NCBI GenBank assembly: GCA_001898405.1 | Contig: MKTW01000019.1 | Location: 1,368 to 65,367, forward strand | Length of the DNA: 64,000 nucleotides | From: Sphingobacteriales bacterium 44-61 | Lineage (GTDB): Bacteria > Bacteroidota > Bacteroidia > Chitinophagales > Chitinophagaceae | Direction of reading: 5' to 3' | Shown: positions 25,825 to 34,720 of the stretch, piece after piece | How positions within the stretch are numbered: position 1 is the stretch's first letter | Layout of the letters: the number at the start of each line of letters is the position of its first letter | Made by a program: the position numbers and the translations under genes | Notes under the pieces: generated by a model | What the model saw: the letters and a program-made list of their open reading frames with translations, nothing else | Told to the model about the DNA's origin: nothing | Database searches by the model: none

Positions 25825-27558
25825 ATGCGAGTTAAATTCTCCCTGGCATTGCTATGCCTGTTCTGTTTCAAACTTTCGATTTCCCAATCATTTGTTGATA
25901 GCCTGAAAAGGGATACGAATTATATCATTCAGGATAGTATACTGATCCAAACAAAGGATGGCGCCTGGGTGTCTGCATGGGCAATGCGAAAGAGGAATGT
26001 AAAAGAACAACTGAACACTATTTTGCAGTTCACCATTTATGCCCGGCAAACAGATATCCGGAAAATAAAAGAAGCAGCAGACAAAGGTTATGCAGGGGTG
26101 ATGGCATACACAAGAGGAAAGCGCTATAGCCCCGGTGAAACAGTTCCTTACGAATATGATGGCAGAGATGTATATGATGTGATCGAATGGATCACTCAGC
26201 AACCCTGGAGCAATAAAAAAGTGGGCATGTATGGAGGAAGCTATAATGGGTTTACCCAATGGGCTTCCACTAAAAAGCTTCATCCGGCCCTGAAAACCAT
26301 TGTGCCGTCTGCTTCTGTTGCACCAGGGTTGGATGTACCGATGACGAACAATGTGAGTATGAGTTTTATATTCCCCTGGATCTATTATGTTTCCAATAAT
26401 AAATTCCTTGACGAAAAGGATTACCAGGGACCTCACTGGAATGAGCTTTACGAGAAATGGTTTCAGCAGGGGAGAACTTACCGTTCGCTGGATACATTAC
26501 TGGGTAGGCCTAATAAAGTATTTCACCGCTGGCTGGATCACTCTGTGTATGATACTTTTTGGCAATCGATGATTCCTTACAAAGAAGAGTTTACCAAAAT
26601 CAACATTCCGATATTAAGCACAACAGGCTATTATGACGGGGGGCAGATTGGTGAAATGTATTATTACCGTGAGCTTTTCAAATACAATCCCAATGCAGAG
26701 CATTACTTGCTGATCGGTCCTTACGGACATTTCGGATCTCAGGGATTTCCTGATTCGGTATATAACGGTTACAGGATTGACGATGCCGCCAGGGAGCCTA
26801 TACATGATATTATTTACCAATGGTTTGATTATATATTCAAAGGCGCTCCCAAACCTGCTATCCTGAAAGATAAAATAAACTACCAGGTAATGGGTACTAA
26901 TGAATGGAAGCACAGTCCTTCACTTAATAAAATGGCCAATGATTCACTGGTATTCTATCTTACTGATAAGGCACCCGGAAATAAATATGGCCTCACCACT
27001 AAAAAACCTTCTGCCAATAGCTTTCTTCATCAGCGGATAGATTTTGGTAACAGAAATTCGCGTAATAGCTATTATTATTTTAACCAGGTAGTATATGATA
27101 AACTGTTCCCCAATAATGGCCTGCTTTTGCTTAGTGATCCGCTGAAACAGGAGACAGAACTGAGCGGTAATTTTACAGGTGTATTAAAAGCTGCTATCAA
27201 CAAAAAAGATATGGATTTCAGTGTAGCCTTGTTTGAACTGATGCCTGATGGCCGCTATTTCCTTCTTTCTTATTTCATGGGGCGCGCCAGCTATGCAAAG
27301 GATATTATGCACCGTAATTTGCTGGTGCCTGGAAAAAAAGAAACTATTCCATTTACCAATAGCTACATGACGAGCCGTAAACTGGCCAGGGGTAGCCGCA
27401 TTGCCATCATTCTGAATATAAACAAGAGCGCTTTTGAACAGATCAATTACGGAACAGGTGGTGATGTAAATAAAGAAACTATTAAAGATGCAGGAGTGCC
27501 GTTAAACATAAAATGGTTTGGCGATAGCTATATCAAATTGCCGATCTGGAAGGAATGA
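25825..27558 (+). CDS. CocE/NonD-family hydrolase (S15-like), exported
   Basis: About 577 residues with a signal peptide (MRVKFSLALLCLFCFKLSISQ). The fold is that of X-Pro dipeptidyl-peptidase S15/CocE: an N-terminal DGAWVSAWAMRKR strand block, nucleophile S139 in MYGGSYNGF, and GPYGHFGSQG carrying the probable catalytic His. The C-terminal jelly-roll region (about 410-577) matches PepX_C. Substrates of the family include acyl esters and N-terminal Xaa-Pro peptides; which applies here is unknown. A longer frame from 25759 overlaps the regulator gene, so the signal peptide start is preferred. Confidence 0.88.
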   Translation: MRVKFSLALLCLFCFKLSISQSFVDSLKRDTNYIIQDSILIQTKDGAWVSAWAMRKRNVKEQLNTILQFTIYARQTDIRKIKEAADKGYAGVMAYTRGKRYSPGETVPYEYDGRDVYDVIEWITQQPWSNKKVGMYGGSYNGFTQWASTKKLHPALKTIVPSASVAPGLDVPMTNNVSMSFIFPWIYYVSNNKFLDEKDYQGPHWNELYEKWFQQGRTYRSLDTLLGRPNKVFHRWLDHSVYDTFWQSMIPYKEEFTKINIPILSTTGYYDGGQIGEMYYYRELFKYNPNAEHYLLIGPYGHFGSQGFPDSVYNGYRIDDAAREPIHDIIYQWFDYIFKGAPKPAILKDKINYQVMGTNEWKHSPSLNKMANDSLVFYLTDKAPGNKYGLTTKKPSANSFLHQRIDFGNRNSRNSYYYFNQVVYDKLFPNNGLLLLSDPLKQETELSGNFTGVLKAAINKKDMDFSVALFELMPDGRYFLLSYFMGRASYAKDIMHRNLLVPGKKETIPFTNSYMTSRKLARGSRIAIILNINKSAFEQINYGTGGDVNKETIKDAGVPLNIKWFGDSYIKLPIWKE

Positions 27559-27664
27559 GGTAATTAAATATACATCGATTGGCCTGGCAGCAGTTGAAAA
27601 CCCTCCGGCAAAAATAAATGGCATATATTTTTCAATAGATAAGCAATAAACCCCGGTAGGGTAT

Positions 27665-29155
27665 ATGAATAACCAGACAATTTTCCAGTTCTTCCACTGG
27701 TATTATTCAAAAGAGGGGAATCTATGGAATCATGCAAAAGAGCAGGCTTCTTATCTGGCTTCCCTGGGAGTAACGCAAGTGTGGCTGCCTCCTGCGTATA
27801 AAGGAGCTGGAGGGGCAGATGATCCTGGCTATGCAGTATATGATCTTTTTGATCTGGGAGAGTTTGACCAGAAAGGAAGAGTTCGGACCCGTTATGGCAC
27901 CCTGCAGGAATACCAGGATTGTATCCGGGCTTTTCATGAGAACGGAATAAAGGTATTGGCAGATATTGTGCTCAACCACAAAATAGGTGGCGATGAAAAA
28001 GAAAGAATATGGGTTCAGAAAGTAGACGCGGAAGACCGAAATAAAAAAATCGGTGAGCCATACCCGGTAGAAGCATACACAAAATTTATATTCCCCGGAC
28101 GAAAAGGGAAATATTCAAACTATATCTGGGACTGGCAGAGCTTCGCAGGAATCAGCGTGGATAAGACGATCGATCTTATATTGAATGAATACACAAATGG
28201 CAACTGGGAGAACGTGCCCGGAACTGAGAATGGAAATTATGATTACCTGATGGGAAACGATATTGAATTCCGCAATCCCTATGTACGGGAGGAATTGAAG
28301 AAGTGGGGAGCCTGGTATACAGAAACCACGGGAATCGATGGCTACAGGCTGGATGCCTTAAAACATATTAATCCCGATTTTTATCCTGAGTGGCTTGATT
28401 TCTTGAAAGATCGCTTTAAAAGAGATTTTCTATGTATTGGCGAATACTGGAAAAATGAAGTAGGAGACCTGCTGAAGTATATTGAAACCACCGGCAGCAG
28501 AATACAGCTTTTCGATGCACCATTGCACTATAATTTTTATCAGGCCTCCAGGAAAGGCGCCTCCTGTGATCTGAGCCATATACTGGCCGGATCCCTTACA
28601 GAAAAGCATCCTGAACTCTCCATCACATTTATAGACAATCATGATACACAGCCTTTGCAATCATTACAATCGCCGGTGGAAGATTGGTTCAGGCCAATAG
28701 CTTATGCGCTGATCCTCTTGCGGGAACAGGCCACTCCCTGTGTATTTTATCCGGTGCTCTACGGTGCAAAATATTTTGATGAGAGAAATGGAGAAAAACA
28801 ATATGTGGAGCTTCCTGCTTTATCATGCATAGCGACCATGATGAGAGCCAGGAAACATCTTGCTTATGGCAAACAAACAGATTATTTCGATCATCCCAAT
28901 ACTATTGGTTGGATAAGAGAAGGCGTTGAAGAAAAAGAGAACAGTGGTTGCGCCGTTGTGATCGCTAATAGCCAGGAAGGTTATAAGACCATGTCAATGG
29001 GTATTCGGCATGCCCGTCGCGTGATGGTTGATTGCTGTGGGCAGCGTAAAGAAAAGGTTGAATTGAATGATCAGGGAGAAGCAACTTTTCCAGTAAATGG
29101 AGGGGCAGTGTCTGTATGGATATTTGAAAATACAGACCTGGATAAAAGGAACTGA
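27665..29155 (+). CDS. Cytoplasmic alpha-amylase, GH13 (subfamily 5 type)
   Basis: A 496-residue alpha-amylase without signal peptide, starting MNNQTIFQFFHWYYSKEG as in bacterial cytoplasmic amylases. Catalytic motifs are VLADIVLNH (98-105), GYRLDALKH with nucleophile D230, CIGEYW with acid/base E260, and FIDNHD with D327. It hydrolyses alpha-1,4 bonds in maltodextrins or stored glycogen. It complements the two exported GH13 enzymes in this window. It is followed by a convergent small gene after 5 bp. Confidence 0.93.
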   Translation: MNNQTIFQFFHWYYSKEGNLWNHAKEQASYLASLGVTQVWLPPAYKGAGGADDPGYAVYDLFDLGEFDQKGRVRTRYGTLQEYQDCIRAFHENGIKVLADIVLNHKIGGDEKERIWVQKVDAEDRNKKIGEPYPVEAYTKFIFPGRKGKYSNYIWDWQSFAGISVDKTIDLILNEYTNGNWENVPGTENGNYDYLMGNDIEFRNPYVREELKKWGAWYTETTGIDGYRLDALKHINPDFYPEWLDFLKDRFKRDFLCIGEYWKNEVGDLLKYIETTGSRIQLFDAPLHYNFYQASRKGASCDLSHILAGSLTEKHPELSITFIDNHDTQPLQSLQSPVEDWFRPIAYALILLREQATPCVFYPVLYGAKYFDERNGEKQYVELPALSCIATMMRARKHLAYGKQTDYFDHPNTIGWIREGVEEKENSGCAVVIANSQEGYKTMSMGIRHARRVMVDCCGQRKEKVELNDQGEATFPVNGGAVSVWIFENTDLDKRN

Positions 29156-29160
29156 GTATT

Positions 29161-29397
29161 TCAGATACTCGCTGAATGACTTCTTTTTTGCCTGTACGCT
29201 TTATCCCATTCCTGCATTGCTTCCTGGAGAGTATGCCCACAACCGAATATACCTTCTTCATTGTTATCACCCAGTATAAGATAATACTGATCTCCATCCA
29301 GGTAAGCATCCGGCTGAAAGTTTCTCACTGAATCAGGAGTTCCATCCATGGTGTAATCTACATGTATACGTTCCTTTTCCAAAGAAATTATTCTCAT
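29161..29397 (-). CDS. Hypothetical protein, 78 residues
   Basis: A small acidic soluble protein starting MRIISLEKERIHVDYTMDG and containing GCGHTLQEAMQEWDKAYRQK near the end. No family recognised. The composition and codon use look genuine, and it is convergent with the amylase gene with a 5-bp gap. A start two codons upstream is equally possible. Confidence 0.6.
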   Translation of the reverse strand: MRIISLEKERIHVDYTMDGTPDSVRNFQPDAYLDGDQYYLILGDNNEEGIFGCGHTLQEAMQEWDKAYRQKRSHSASI

Positions 29398-29529
29398 AAA
29401 CAATATTTGAAAGTATACAGCAATTGCTATGCCCGTTAATGAGTTTATTAGTTATCCACATAAATTCCCTCTGGCAAAATATTGGTAGTGTATGGCAGAC
29501 ACAAATTCTCATCACAAAAACTTATAGCG

Positions 29530-29721
29530 ATGAAGACCTTATTATGCACAGCTTGTTTGAGTTTAGTACTTTTATCGTTCGCCAGCACTGACAGCCGCTC
29601 GGTGAAGAAAGAGACATCCAATTGCGCAGCTTATTCCAGTCCTGCACAGGATACAATTCCAAAGAAGGATACATCCAACCGCAAAGACACGATAAGAAGA
29701 GATACATTGCGCTTCTTTTAA
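29530..29721 (+). CDS. Small exported protein, 63 residues
   Basis: The signal peptide MKTLLCTACLSLVLLSFAS is followed by about 44 Ser/Thr/Asp/Lys-rich residues (DTIPKKDTSNRKDTIRRDTLRF). The mature part is probably disordered. I recognise no family; similar short exported Asp/Thr/Lys-rich peptides are common in Bacteroidota and lack known roles. Sixteen upstream codons are open but would spoil the signal peptide. Confidence 0.55.
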   Translation: MKTLLCTACLSLVLLSFASTDSRSVKKETSNCAAYSSPAQDTIPKKDTSNRKDTIRRDTLRFF

Positions 29722-29810
29722 AGACCTGCTGGTCATAAGGAAAACGCCGGAGCGGAGAACTGAGCAGTTTCTCCCTTCCTGCCAGAGTACGATGGCCAGC
29801 TTTTTTTTGC

Positions 29811-30206
29811 CTATTTGCGAGATCTTTTCAATGCAGATCCGTAGGCAGATGTTGAACTGACTGCAGGCTTTGTCAATAAGGCCAGGAGAATGATCAGCGC
29901 CCCCATCACTGTATAGGGCAATTTTGCGTCCTGTTCAAAATTCAGCAAATAGGGGGTCATTATCAATAATGCACCTACCAGTATATCCAGCCATAAATGT
30001 ATTTTCATTGAGATCAGCCTGATATAACCCTTTTCATATTTTGTTAGCAGGCTGAAGATGACAATACAAATCTCTGCAACAAGCATTACCCAGGGCGCAT
30101 CAGTGTAAATGGAGAAATTATTGACCCATAACACTACAATAAGTGCTATGGCATATATATAATCCAGTAGGCCATGTATCCTTGTTGATATAAGCGGAAA
30201 TAACAT
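29811..30206 (-). CDS. SPW-repeat-like membrane protein
   Basis: A 131-residue protein with four hydrophobic helices in two similar halves: STRIHGLLDYIYAIALIVVLW with a following helix, and SMKIHLWLDILVGALLIMTPYL with another. The repeated I-H-x3-D motif at the start of each half fits the SPW-type integral membrane repeat. Its function is unknown. It is the first member of the stress-type gene run. Confidence 0.65.
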   Translation of the reverse strand: MLFPLISTRIHGLLDYIYAIALIVVLWVNNFSIYTDAPWVMLVAEICIVIFSLLTKYEKGYIRLISMKIHLWLDILVGALLIMTPYLLNFEQDAKLPYTVMGALIILLALLTKPAVSSTSAYGSALKRSRK

Positions 30207-30306
30207 AAGTTGGTTTTACATAAGGTAATACTGATGTGTGCGGGACAGCACATGAACATTTACTCATCCCGCATCATCACCGGTAATTCAGATACGCACT
30301 CGGGTG

Positions 30307-31233
30307 TCAGCTCAGCACTTGTGCATAGCTATTCATCTTATACATATTGATCTTACTATACAAAGTCTTCCGGCTGATCTTTAATATCTCTGCAGTCTTC
30401 CGTTTATTGTTGTTGGTTTCCCTGAGTGTTTTATAGATCATTTCATATTCCGCCTGTTTCACTGCTTCTTTCAGGAAATCGCGGTCAGTTGCTTTGAAAT
30501 TCCGTATTTGCGATGGCAATGAAGAGAGTTCAAGCATTCCGTTGGTAGGGGCCAGGAAGGCTGCACGGCGGATGGCTTCTTTCAATTGTGGTAACTGCCC
30601 GGGCCATGGATAAAGCAACATCTGCTGCAGGCAATCTTCAGTTATCCCCGGAATATTTTTATTCCATTCAAGGTTGGTTTTAGAGAGAAAGTAATTGGCT
30701 GCAAAACGGATATCCGATGCATGATTGCGCAATGAAGGAACTTTCACTGTCCTGGCATCTTTCATCAACGGAAAGCTCAGGTGCTGAGGCAGATCACGAT
30801 GAAATGATTTAATGTTAATGATAAGTTTCAGTGATAACTGATCTGCCAGTAAATTCAATAGCGCTTGCTGCTGATGAATAGGAAGGTGATAGGGGTCAGT
30901 CAGTAATACAGTGCCACCATGTAAAGGTTCCAGCAACAAATTGTTTGTAAACAATTCCGGCAATTCACAATGCACAGGGTGGGTAAGATTGATCCGTGTA
31001 TTGCGACCGGCCTGCCCCTGGCAGGTCAATATAAAAAAAGGTTTATCAGCCCACGAACTCAGGTCATGAATAGCTTCCGCTACCAGTTGATTGCCATCAT
31101 CGGGCAAATTTGACAATACAATGGTCTGGTGCTTTTCTTCTGCGCAGGCATAAACGATCTCCGACAATTTCCCCACAATCCTTGGGGCGGAATTCAAATT
31201 CCTGTTGACGGTTGGTACTTCTGTGTTTAACAT
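30307..31233 (-). CDS. Degenerate sigma-54 activator-like regulator with Fis-type HTH
   Basis: A 308-residue protein whose order of blocks follows the AAA+ domain of bacterial enhancer-binding proteins: LVAEAIHDLS, FFILTCQGQ, the VPSLRNHASDIRFAANYFL block and LLYPWPGQLPQLKEAIRRA, ending in a Fis-type HTH (NNKRKTAEILKISRKTLYSKI). However, the Walker A loop reads LSNLPDDGNQ (40-49), the Walker B acidic pair is lost (GGTVLLTDPYH), and the GAFTGA loop that contacts sigma-54 is absent. It therefore probably binds DNA without ATP-driven sigma-54 activation. No receiver domain is present. Confidence 0.8.
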   Translation of the reverse strand: MLNTEVPTVNRNLNSAPRIVGKLSEIVYACAEEKHQTIVLSNLPDDGNQLVAEAIHDLSSWADKPFFILTCQGQAGRNTRINLTHPVHCELPELFTNNLLLEPLHGGTVLLTDPYHLPIHQQQALLNLLADQLSLKLIINIKSFHRDLPQHLSFPLMKDARTVKVPSLRNHASDIRFAANYFLSKTNLEWNKNIPGITEDCLQQMLLYPWPGQLPQLKEAIRRAAFLAPTNGMLELSSLPSQIRNFKATDRDFLKEAVKQAEYEMIYKTLRETNNNKRKTAEILKISRKTLYSKINMYKMNSYAQVLS

Positions 31234-31580
31234 AATTTAAATGGTTAAATGTCAAAAAAAATGATTCGGCCAAGGTTCAGAAAGAATATATAACCACTGC
31301 AATAGAGGGCATGAAAACATCATGCCTATACTAATGCACAGATACGGGTTATTGAGGTGAAAGAAATTATTTCCGCACAGAAATAAATGAAACAGTAGAT
31401 GTATGTCCAGGCTTAGGGTAGAAACATTCCGGAGGCTTGCAATAAAATTAGACACTTTAATCGGTTTCTGATCAGAATATCAAGTGTTTACTTACAGATA
31501 ATAAAAAGATAAAGTTAAAATGGAAATTTTGCGATGTGCTGTGCTTGGGAATGGGGGCTAATTTAACTGAACAATACCTC
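31234..31580. other. Intergenic region upstream of the degenerate regulator
   Basis: About 350 bp, AT-rich, likely carrying the promoter of the minus-strand regulator. A minus-strand open frame (31252-31455) has no recognisable features and is probably spurious. I see no exact TAnnTTTG box on the minus strand and no strong hairpin. Confidence 0.5.
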
Positions 31581-31754
31581 TTATGATGTATCCTTCAACG
31601 GCTGGTCCCGTTTCTTCTCCGGATCGGCATCTACTTTCTTGCCTTTTAAATCAGGAAGAGTAACTTTTTCTTCTTTATTCCTTTCTTCGCCAGGAGTTTT
31701 ATCAATATCCTGCTTATGGATATTATCCGGCTTTGAATGCTTAACGCTTTTCAT
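31581..31754 (-). CDS. Small hydrophilic protein, 57 residues
   Basis: A highly charged, Lys/Glu/Asp/Pro-rich protein (MKSVKHSKPDNIHKQDIDK, ending DADPEKKRDQPLKDTS), probably disordered. No family recognised. It lies 34 bp after the oxidoreductase gene on the same strand. An earlier in-frame ATG at 31814 overlaps that gene and is less likely. Confidence 0.5.
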   Translation of the reverse strand: MKSVKHSKPDNIHKQDIDKTPGEERNKEEKVTLPDLKGKKVDADPEKKRDQPLKDTS

Positions 31755-31788
31755 TTTTATTTTATTTAATAAAAAGAAGATGTGATAA

Positions 31789-32922
31789 TTAACTGATCTC
31801 GACCCGTTGGCCACTGTCCATGGCTTTATAAATAGCCATTAATATCTTTAAATCCCGCCTGCCCATTTCGCCTGGTACGGGTGTAGCTCTTTTATCCTTG
31901 ATCGCCATAGCGAAATCATCCATTTGCCCCGCTTGTTGTGTTACGCCGGGAAGATCAATCTTTCCTTCGCTTGTTTTACCAGTGATCCCTCTATAGGAAT
32001 AAGCAGGAGAGAGTTCAAACCAGCCTTTTTCCGCATCTACATGCAGCAAGTTCATGTCTTCCGCATAGCTTGACTCACATGCTGCTATCGTTCCATCTGG
32101 AAATTCCATTTCCCAGCTCAGTGACTGTTCAATATCCCTGAACATCTCTGGTTTAGTCTTCGGGCCTTCTTTTGCCTTTACGGCAATAGGATCCATTCCT
32201 GATACATAACACGCTCCCTGCACACAGTAAATACCAACATCCATCAGGGGGCCGCCACCAGCAAGAGCTTTGTTTAACCGCCATCCTTCCACTTTGCTCA
32301 TGCCGTCTTTTGCAATAATCTTTTTAACTTTTCCAACTACCTTGTCCTTTGATAAGCGGATCATCTCCTGTGTATGCGGTTCAAAATGGAGGCGATAGCC
32401 TATAGACAGCATCACGCCTGTTTTTTTGCAGGCATCAATCATCCTGTCGCATTCTTCCACATTGATGGCCATAGGCTTTTCGCAGATCACATGCTTACCC
32501 GCCGCGGCAGCTTTTATTACATATTCTGCATGAAGGGCGTTAGGTAATACCACGTAGATAATATCTATGGCCGGATTATCTTTTATAGAAGCAAAGTTTT
32601 CATAGTTGTAAATATTTCCATCAGGTATATCGTATTTGCTTTTCCAGTCTTTTGCTTTTTCTGGCGTACCAGTTACAATGCCAGCTAAAAAGCAATGTTC
32701 TGTTTCCTGTAAGGCTGGAGCCAGTTGCCCCCCGCTGTATTTTCCAAGGCCTACCAGGGCAATGCCCAGTTTACCTGCCGTTCTCTTTGTATTCATAACC
32801 TCTCTTTTTTTGTCCTGTCGGGCATTGGCATAACTGCCAAACAGCATGCTTCCCAAGGCAACAGCAGACACTTTATTGATAAATTTTCTTCGTGTATGGC
32901 TTTTACTGTTGTCGGGTAGCAT
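31789..32922 (-). CDS. Gfo/Idh/MocA-family oxidoreductase with Tat-type leader
   Basis: A 377-residue NAD(P)-dependent oxidoreductase. The N terminus has a Tat-type motif (HTRRKFINK) and a hydrophobic stretch (VSAVALGSMLFGSYANA), so it is probably exported folded with its cofactor. The Rossmann glycine motif is in LGIALVGLGKYSGG, and the family EKP motif is HVICEKPMAINVEECD; GGPLMDVGIYCVQGACY is the substrate-side block. Such enzymes oxidise or epimerise sugars and inositols, or act on glycosides in the periplasm. The substrate is unknown. It is slightly out of place in the run of stress-type genes. Confidence 0.9.
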   Translation of the reverse strand: MLPDNSKSHTRRKFINKVSAVALGSMLFGSYANARQDKKREVMNTKRTAGKLGIALVGLGKYSGGQLAPALQETEHCFLAGIVTGTPEKAKDWKSKYDIPDGNIYNYENFASIKDNPAIDIIYVVLPNALHAEYVIKAAAAGKHVICEKPMAINVEECDRMIDACKKTGVMLSIGYRLHFEPHTQEMIRLSKDKVVGKVKKIIAKDGMSKVEGWRLNKALAGGGPLMDVGIYCVQGACYVSGMDPIAVKAKEGPKTKPEMFRDIEQSLSWEMEFPDGTIAACESSYAEDMNLLHVDAEKGWFELSPAYSYRGITGKTSEGKIDLPGVTQQAGQMDDFAMAIKDKRATPVPGEMGRRDLKILMAIYKAMDSGQRVEIS

Positions 32923-33078
32923 ATAAATTGTTTGACATCATGCATCAAAATTTCGGCCAACGCCCCTGCTATGTTTTGGCATTGATACAGAGGGTACAGA
33001 AAATAAGTGAGGAAAAACAGGCTGATACTAAGGTGACATGTGGAGATCAGTCATCACAATTGACTGTGCCTGTGTTAA

Positions 33079-33285
33079 CTAATGATCATCTACCCGGAAA
33101 GATATTTTGCAGATCACGCCATAGCTGGCAAGTTGCCCATCTTTTACATGGGCTTTAAAGTCTTTTACAAACACCGAATCAATATTATGGATCGTTTTTG
33201 AAACCTCGGCTACAGCATTCCGAATGGCATCATCAAAGCTTTTCTCTGAAGAAGCGATTACTTCAATGACTTTTACAATTGGCAT
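33079..33285 (-). CDS. Dodecin family protein
   Basis: A 68-residue dodecin: VKVIEVIASSEKSFDDAIRNAVAEVSKT, then VKDFKAHVKDGQLASYGVICKISFRV. Dodecins form hollow dodecamers that bind flavins or CoA and act as flavin buffers under stress. The characteristic flavin-stacking Trp seen in archaeal dodecins is not evident, so the ligand is uncertain. A 31-residue membrane microprotein gene lies 26 bp upstream on the same strand. Confidence 0.93.
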   Translation of the reverse strand: MPIVKVIEVIASSEKSFDDAIRNAVAEVSKTIHNIDSVFVKDFKAHVKDGQLASYGVICKISFRVDDH

Positions 33286-33311
33286 AACAATATTATTTAT
33301 AGGTTAAGTAA

Positions 33312-33407
33312 TTACGTTTTCTTCTTATTTTTTGAATTGATTGCGATCATCAGCCCCACAAAAACAAAAAGCCCTGCTACAATAAATATCAATGGAAAAA
33401 TGCCCAT
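33312..33407 (-). CDS. Membrane microprotein, 31 residues
   Basis: A 32-codon frame on the minus strand encodes one hydrophobic helix (MGIFPLIFIVAGLFVFVGLM) followed by AIN and a basic tail (SKNKKKT). The single helix plus positive C terminus is typical of real membrane microproteins. It is 26 bp upstream of dodecin and could be co-transcribed. It is below usual gene-calling length limits. Confidence 0.5.
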   Translation of the reverse strand: MGIFPLIFIVAGLFVFVGLMIAINSKNKKKT

Positions 33408-33513
33408 AGATCCTTTTTGATCAAATAGCAAGAATAGTGCTGAATGTTTTTGAATCCCTTTGGCGAAAGATTTGGTATATATAATTATTATCTAACCATT
33501 AAAAATTATCTCT

Positions 33514-33765
33514 ATGCCCAGGTATTCAAAAAAAGCAGGTGAAAAAGTAGAAAAGGCAATGCATGAAAAGAAGAAAGGAACGCTGAAGAGCGGACGAAGC
33601 GGTAAAAAAGTAACCAGCCGCAAACAAGCTATCGCCATCGGTTTATCGGAAGCCCGTAAGGAAGGTGCAAAAGTTCCCAAGAAGAAGACAGCGAAGAAGA
33701 AAAGTAGCCCCCGGAAAAAGGCAGCAAGTAAAAAGAAAGCCGGGAGAAAAAAAAGAACCACCTGA
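33514..33765 (+). CDS. Lysine-rich DUF6496 protein
   Basis: An 83-residue protein with the DUF6496 core (RYSKKAGEKVEKAMHEKKKG, LKSGRSGKKVTSRKQAIAIG, LSEARKEGAKVP) followed by a Lys/Ala/Arg tail (KKKTAKKKSSPRKKAASKKK and more) like the C-terminal tail of histone H1. Such proteins probably bind nucleic acid without sequence preference and may compact or shield DNA. It stands alone between promoters and belongs with the stress-type genes. Confidence 0.88.
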   Translation: MPRYSKKAGEKVEKAMHEKKKGTLKSGRSGKKVTSRKQAIAIGLSEARKEGAKVPKKKTAKKKSSPRKKAASKKKAGRKKRTT

Positions 33766-34026
33766 TAAATTAAGCGGGTAAAGTGTATCGTAAAATAAGA
33801 TACTTATGCAGGGAACAAAAAATCGGTTGCCTGCATTTTTATTTCCCCGCTTTTGTCCAAGACATCCGAAAGGGGGAAATCCCTTCTCCCAAGTCAGGAA
33901 AGAAATATACACTTCTATTATCTGTAAAATCAGAATAATTACAATGGGTCAATCACCTAATTGTACCCGCGGCAGCTTGGCATGAATCTTACACCTGATC
34001 ATTATTCCTCATTACAAATTTTAATT

Positions 34027-34599
34027 ATGAAAAAGACATTCTTATTTATCGGTTTCAGTTCCCTGGCAATGATCGCTTGCAATAACGCGGGGAAAGATTC
34101 TGTGGAGCAAGCCGATTCTGCCAACAGAGAAGCACGAAAGGATACAATGGCCACAGCGCCAGTGCCCGATGCCAACACCAGCGCTTTTTTGGTAGATGCT
34201 ACCAATGGCGGTATGGCCGAAGTGCAATTGAGCCGGATCGCGGTTGAAAGATCAACCAATGCAGCCGTAAAAGACTTCGCCAACCTGATGATAAATGACC
34301 ATACCAGCGCAAACGACCAGGTGATGGCATTGGCGGCGAAAAAGAATGTGACCCTTCCTTCTGATGTATCTGATGAAAACAGGAAAAAATCAGATGATCT
34401 CATGAAAAAATCGGGAAAAGACTTTGATAAAGAATATGTTGATATAATGGTAAAAGACCATGAAGCTGCCGTAAACCTGTTTGAAAGAGCTTCTACTAAC
34501 GTAAGTGATACAGAAGTGGTTTCTTTCATAAATAGTATCCTGCCTAAATTGAAAAACCACCTGGAATCTGTTAAAGCTTTAAAGAAGACCCTTAAATAA
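34027..34599 (+). CDS. DUF4142 lipoprotein
   Basis: A 190-residue lipoprotein (leader MKKTFLFIGFSSLAMIAC) with a four-helix DUF4142 domain, ferritin-like in outline: FLVDATNGGMAEVQLSRIA, VKDFANLMINDHTSANDQVM, and FDKEYVDIMVKDHEAAVNLFE, where the acidic and His residues recur as in the family. The role is unknown; members are often induced by stress. A frame from 33961 is open upstream but the lipoprotein leader sets the start here. Confidence 0.9.
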   Translation: MKKTFLFIGFSSLAMIACNNAGKDSVEQADSANREARKDTMATAPVPDANTSAFLVDATNGGMAEVQLSRIAVERSTNAAVKDFANLMINDHTSANDQVMALAAKKNVTLPSDVSDENRKKSDDLMKKSGKDFDKEYVDIMVKDHEAAVNLFERASTNVSDTEVVSFINSILPKLKNHLESVKALKKTLK

Positions 34600-34720
34600 A
34601 AGACCCTGATTGCTGAATTAAAGGCCGGAAAGCCACCTCCTCAACACCTCATTGGCATAATACACTTGTATCCATTGCATGTAGTGGCTCAACCCTAAAG
34701 TGCCGGTAGTTTCAATCCTT

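Noticed and set aside
31252-31455. Minus-strand 67-codon frame upstream of the degenerate regulator
   Set aside because: Composition reflects AT-rich non-coding DNA and no family is recognisable.
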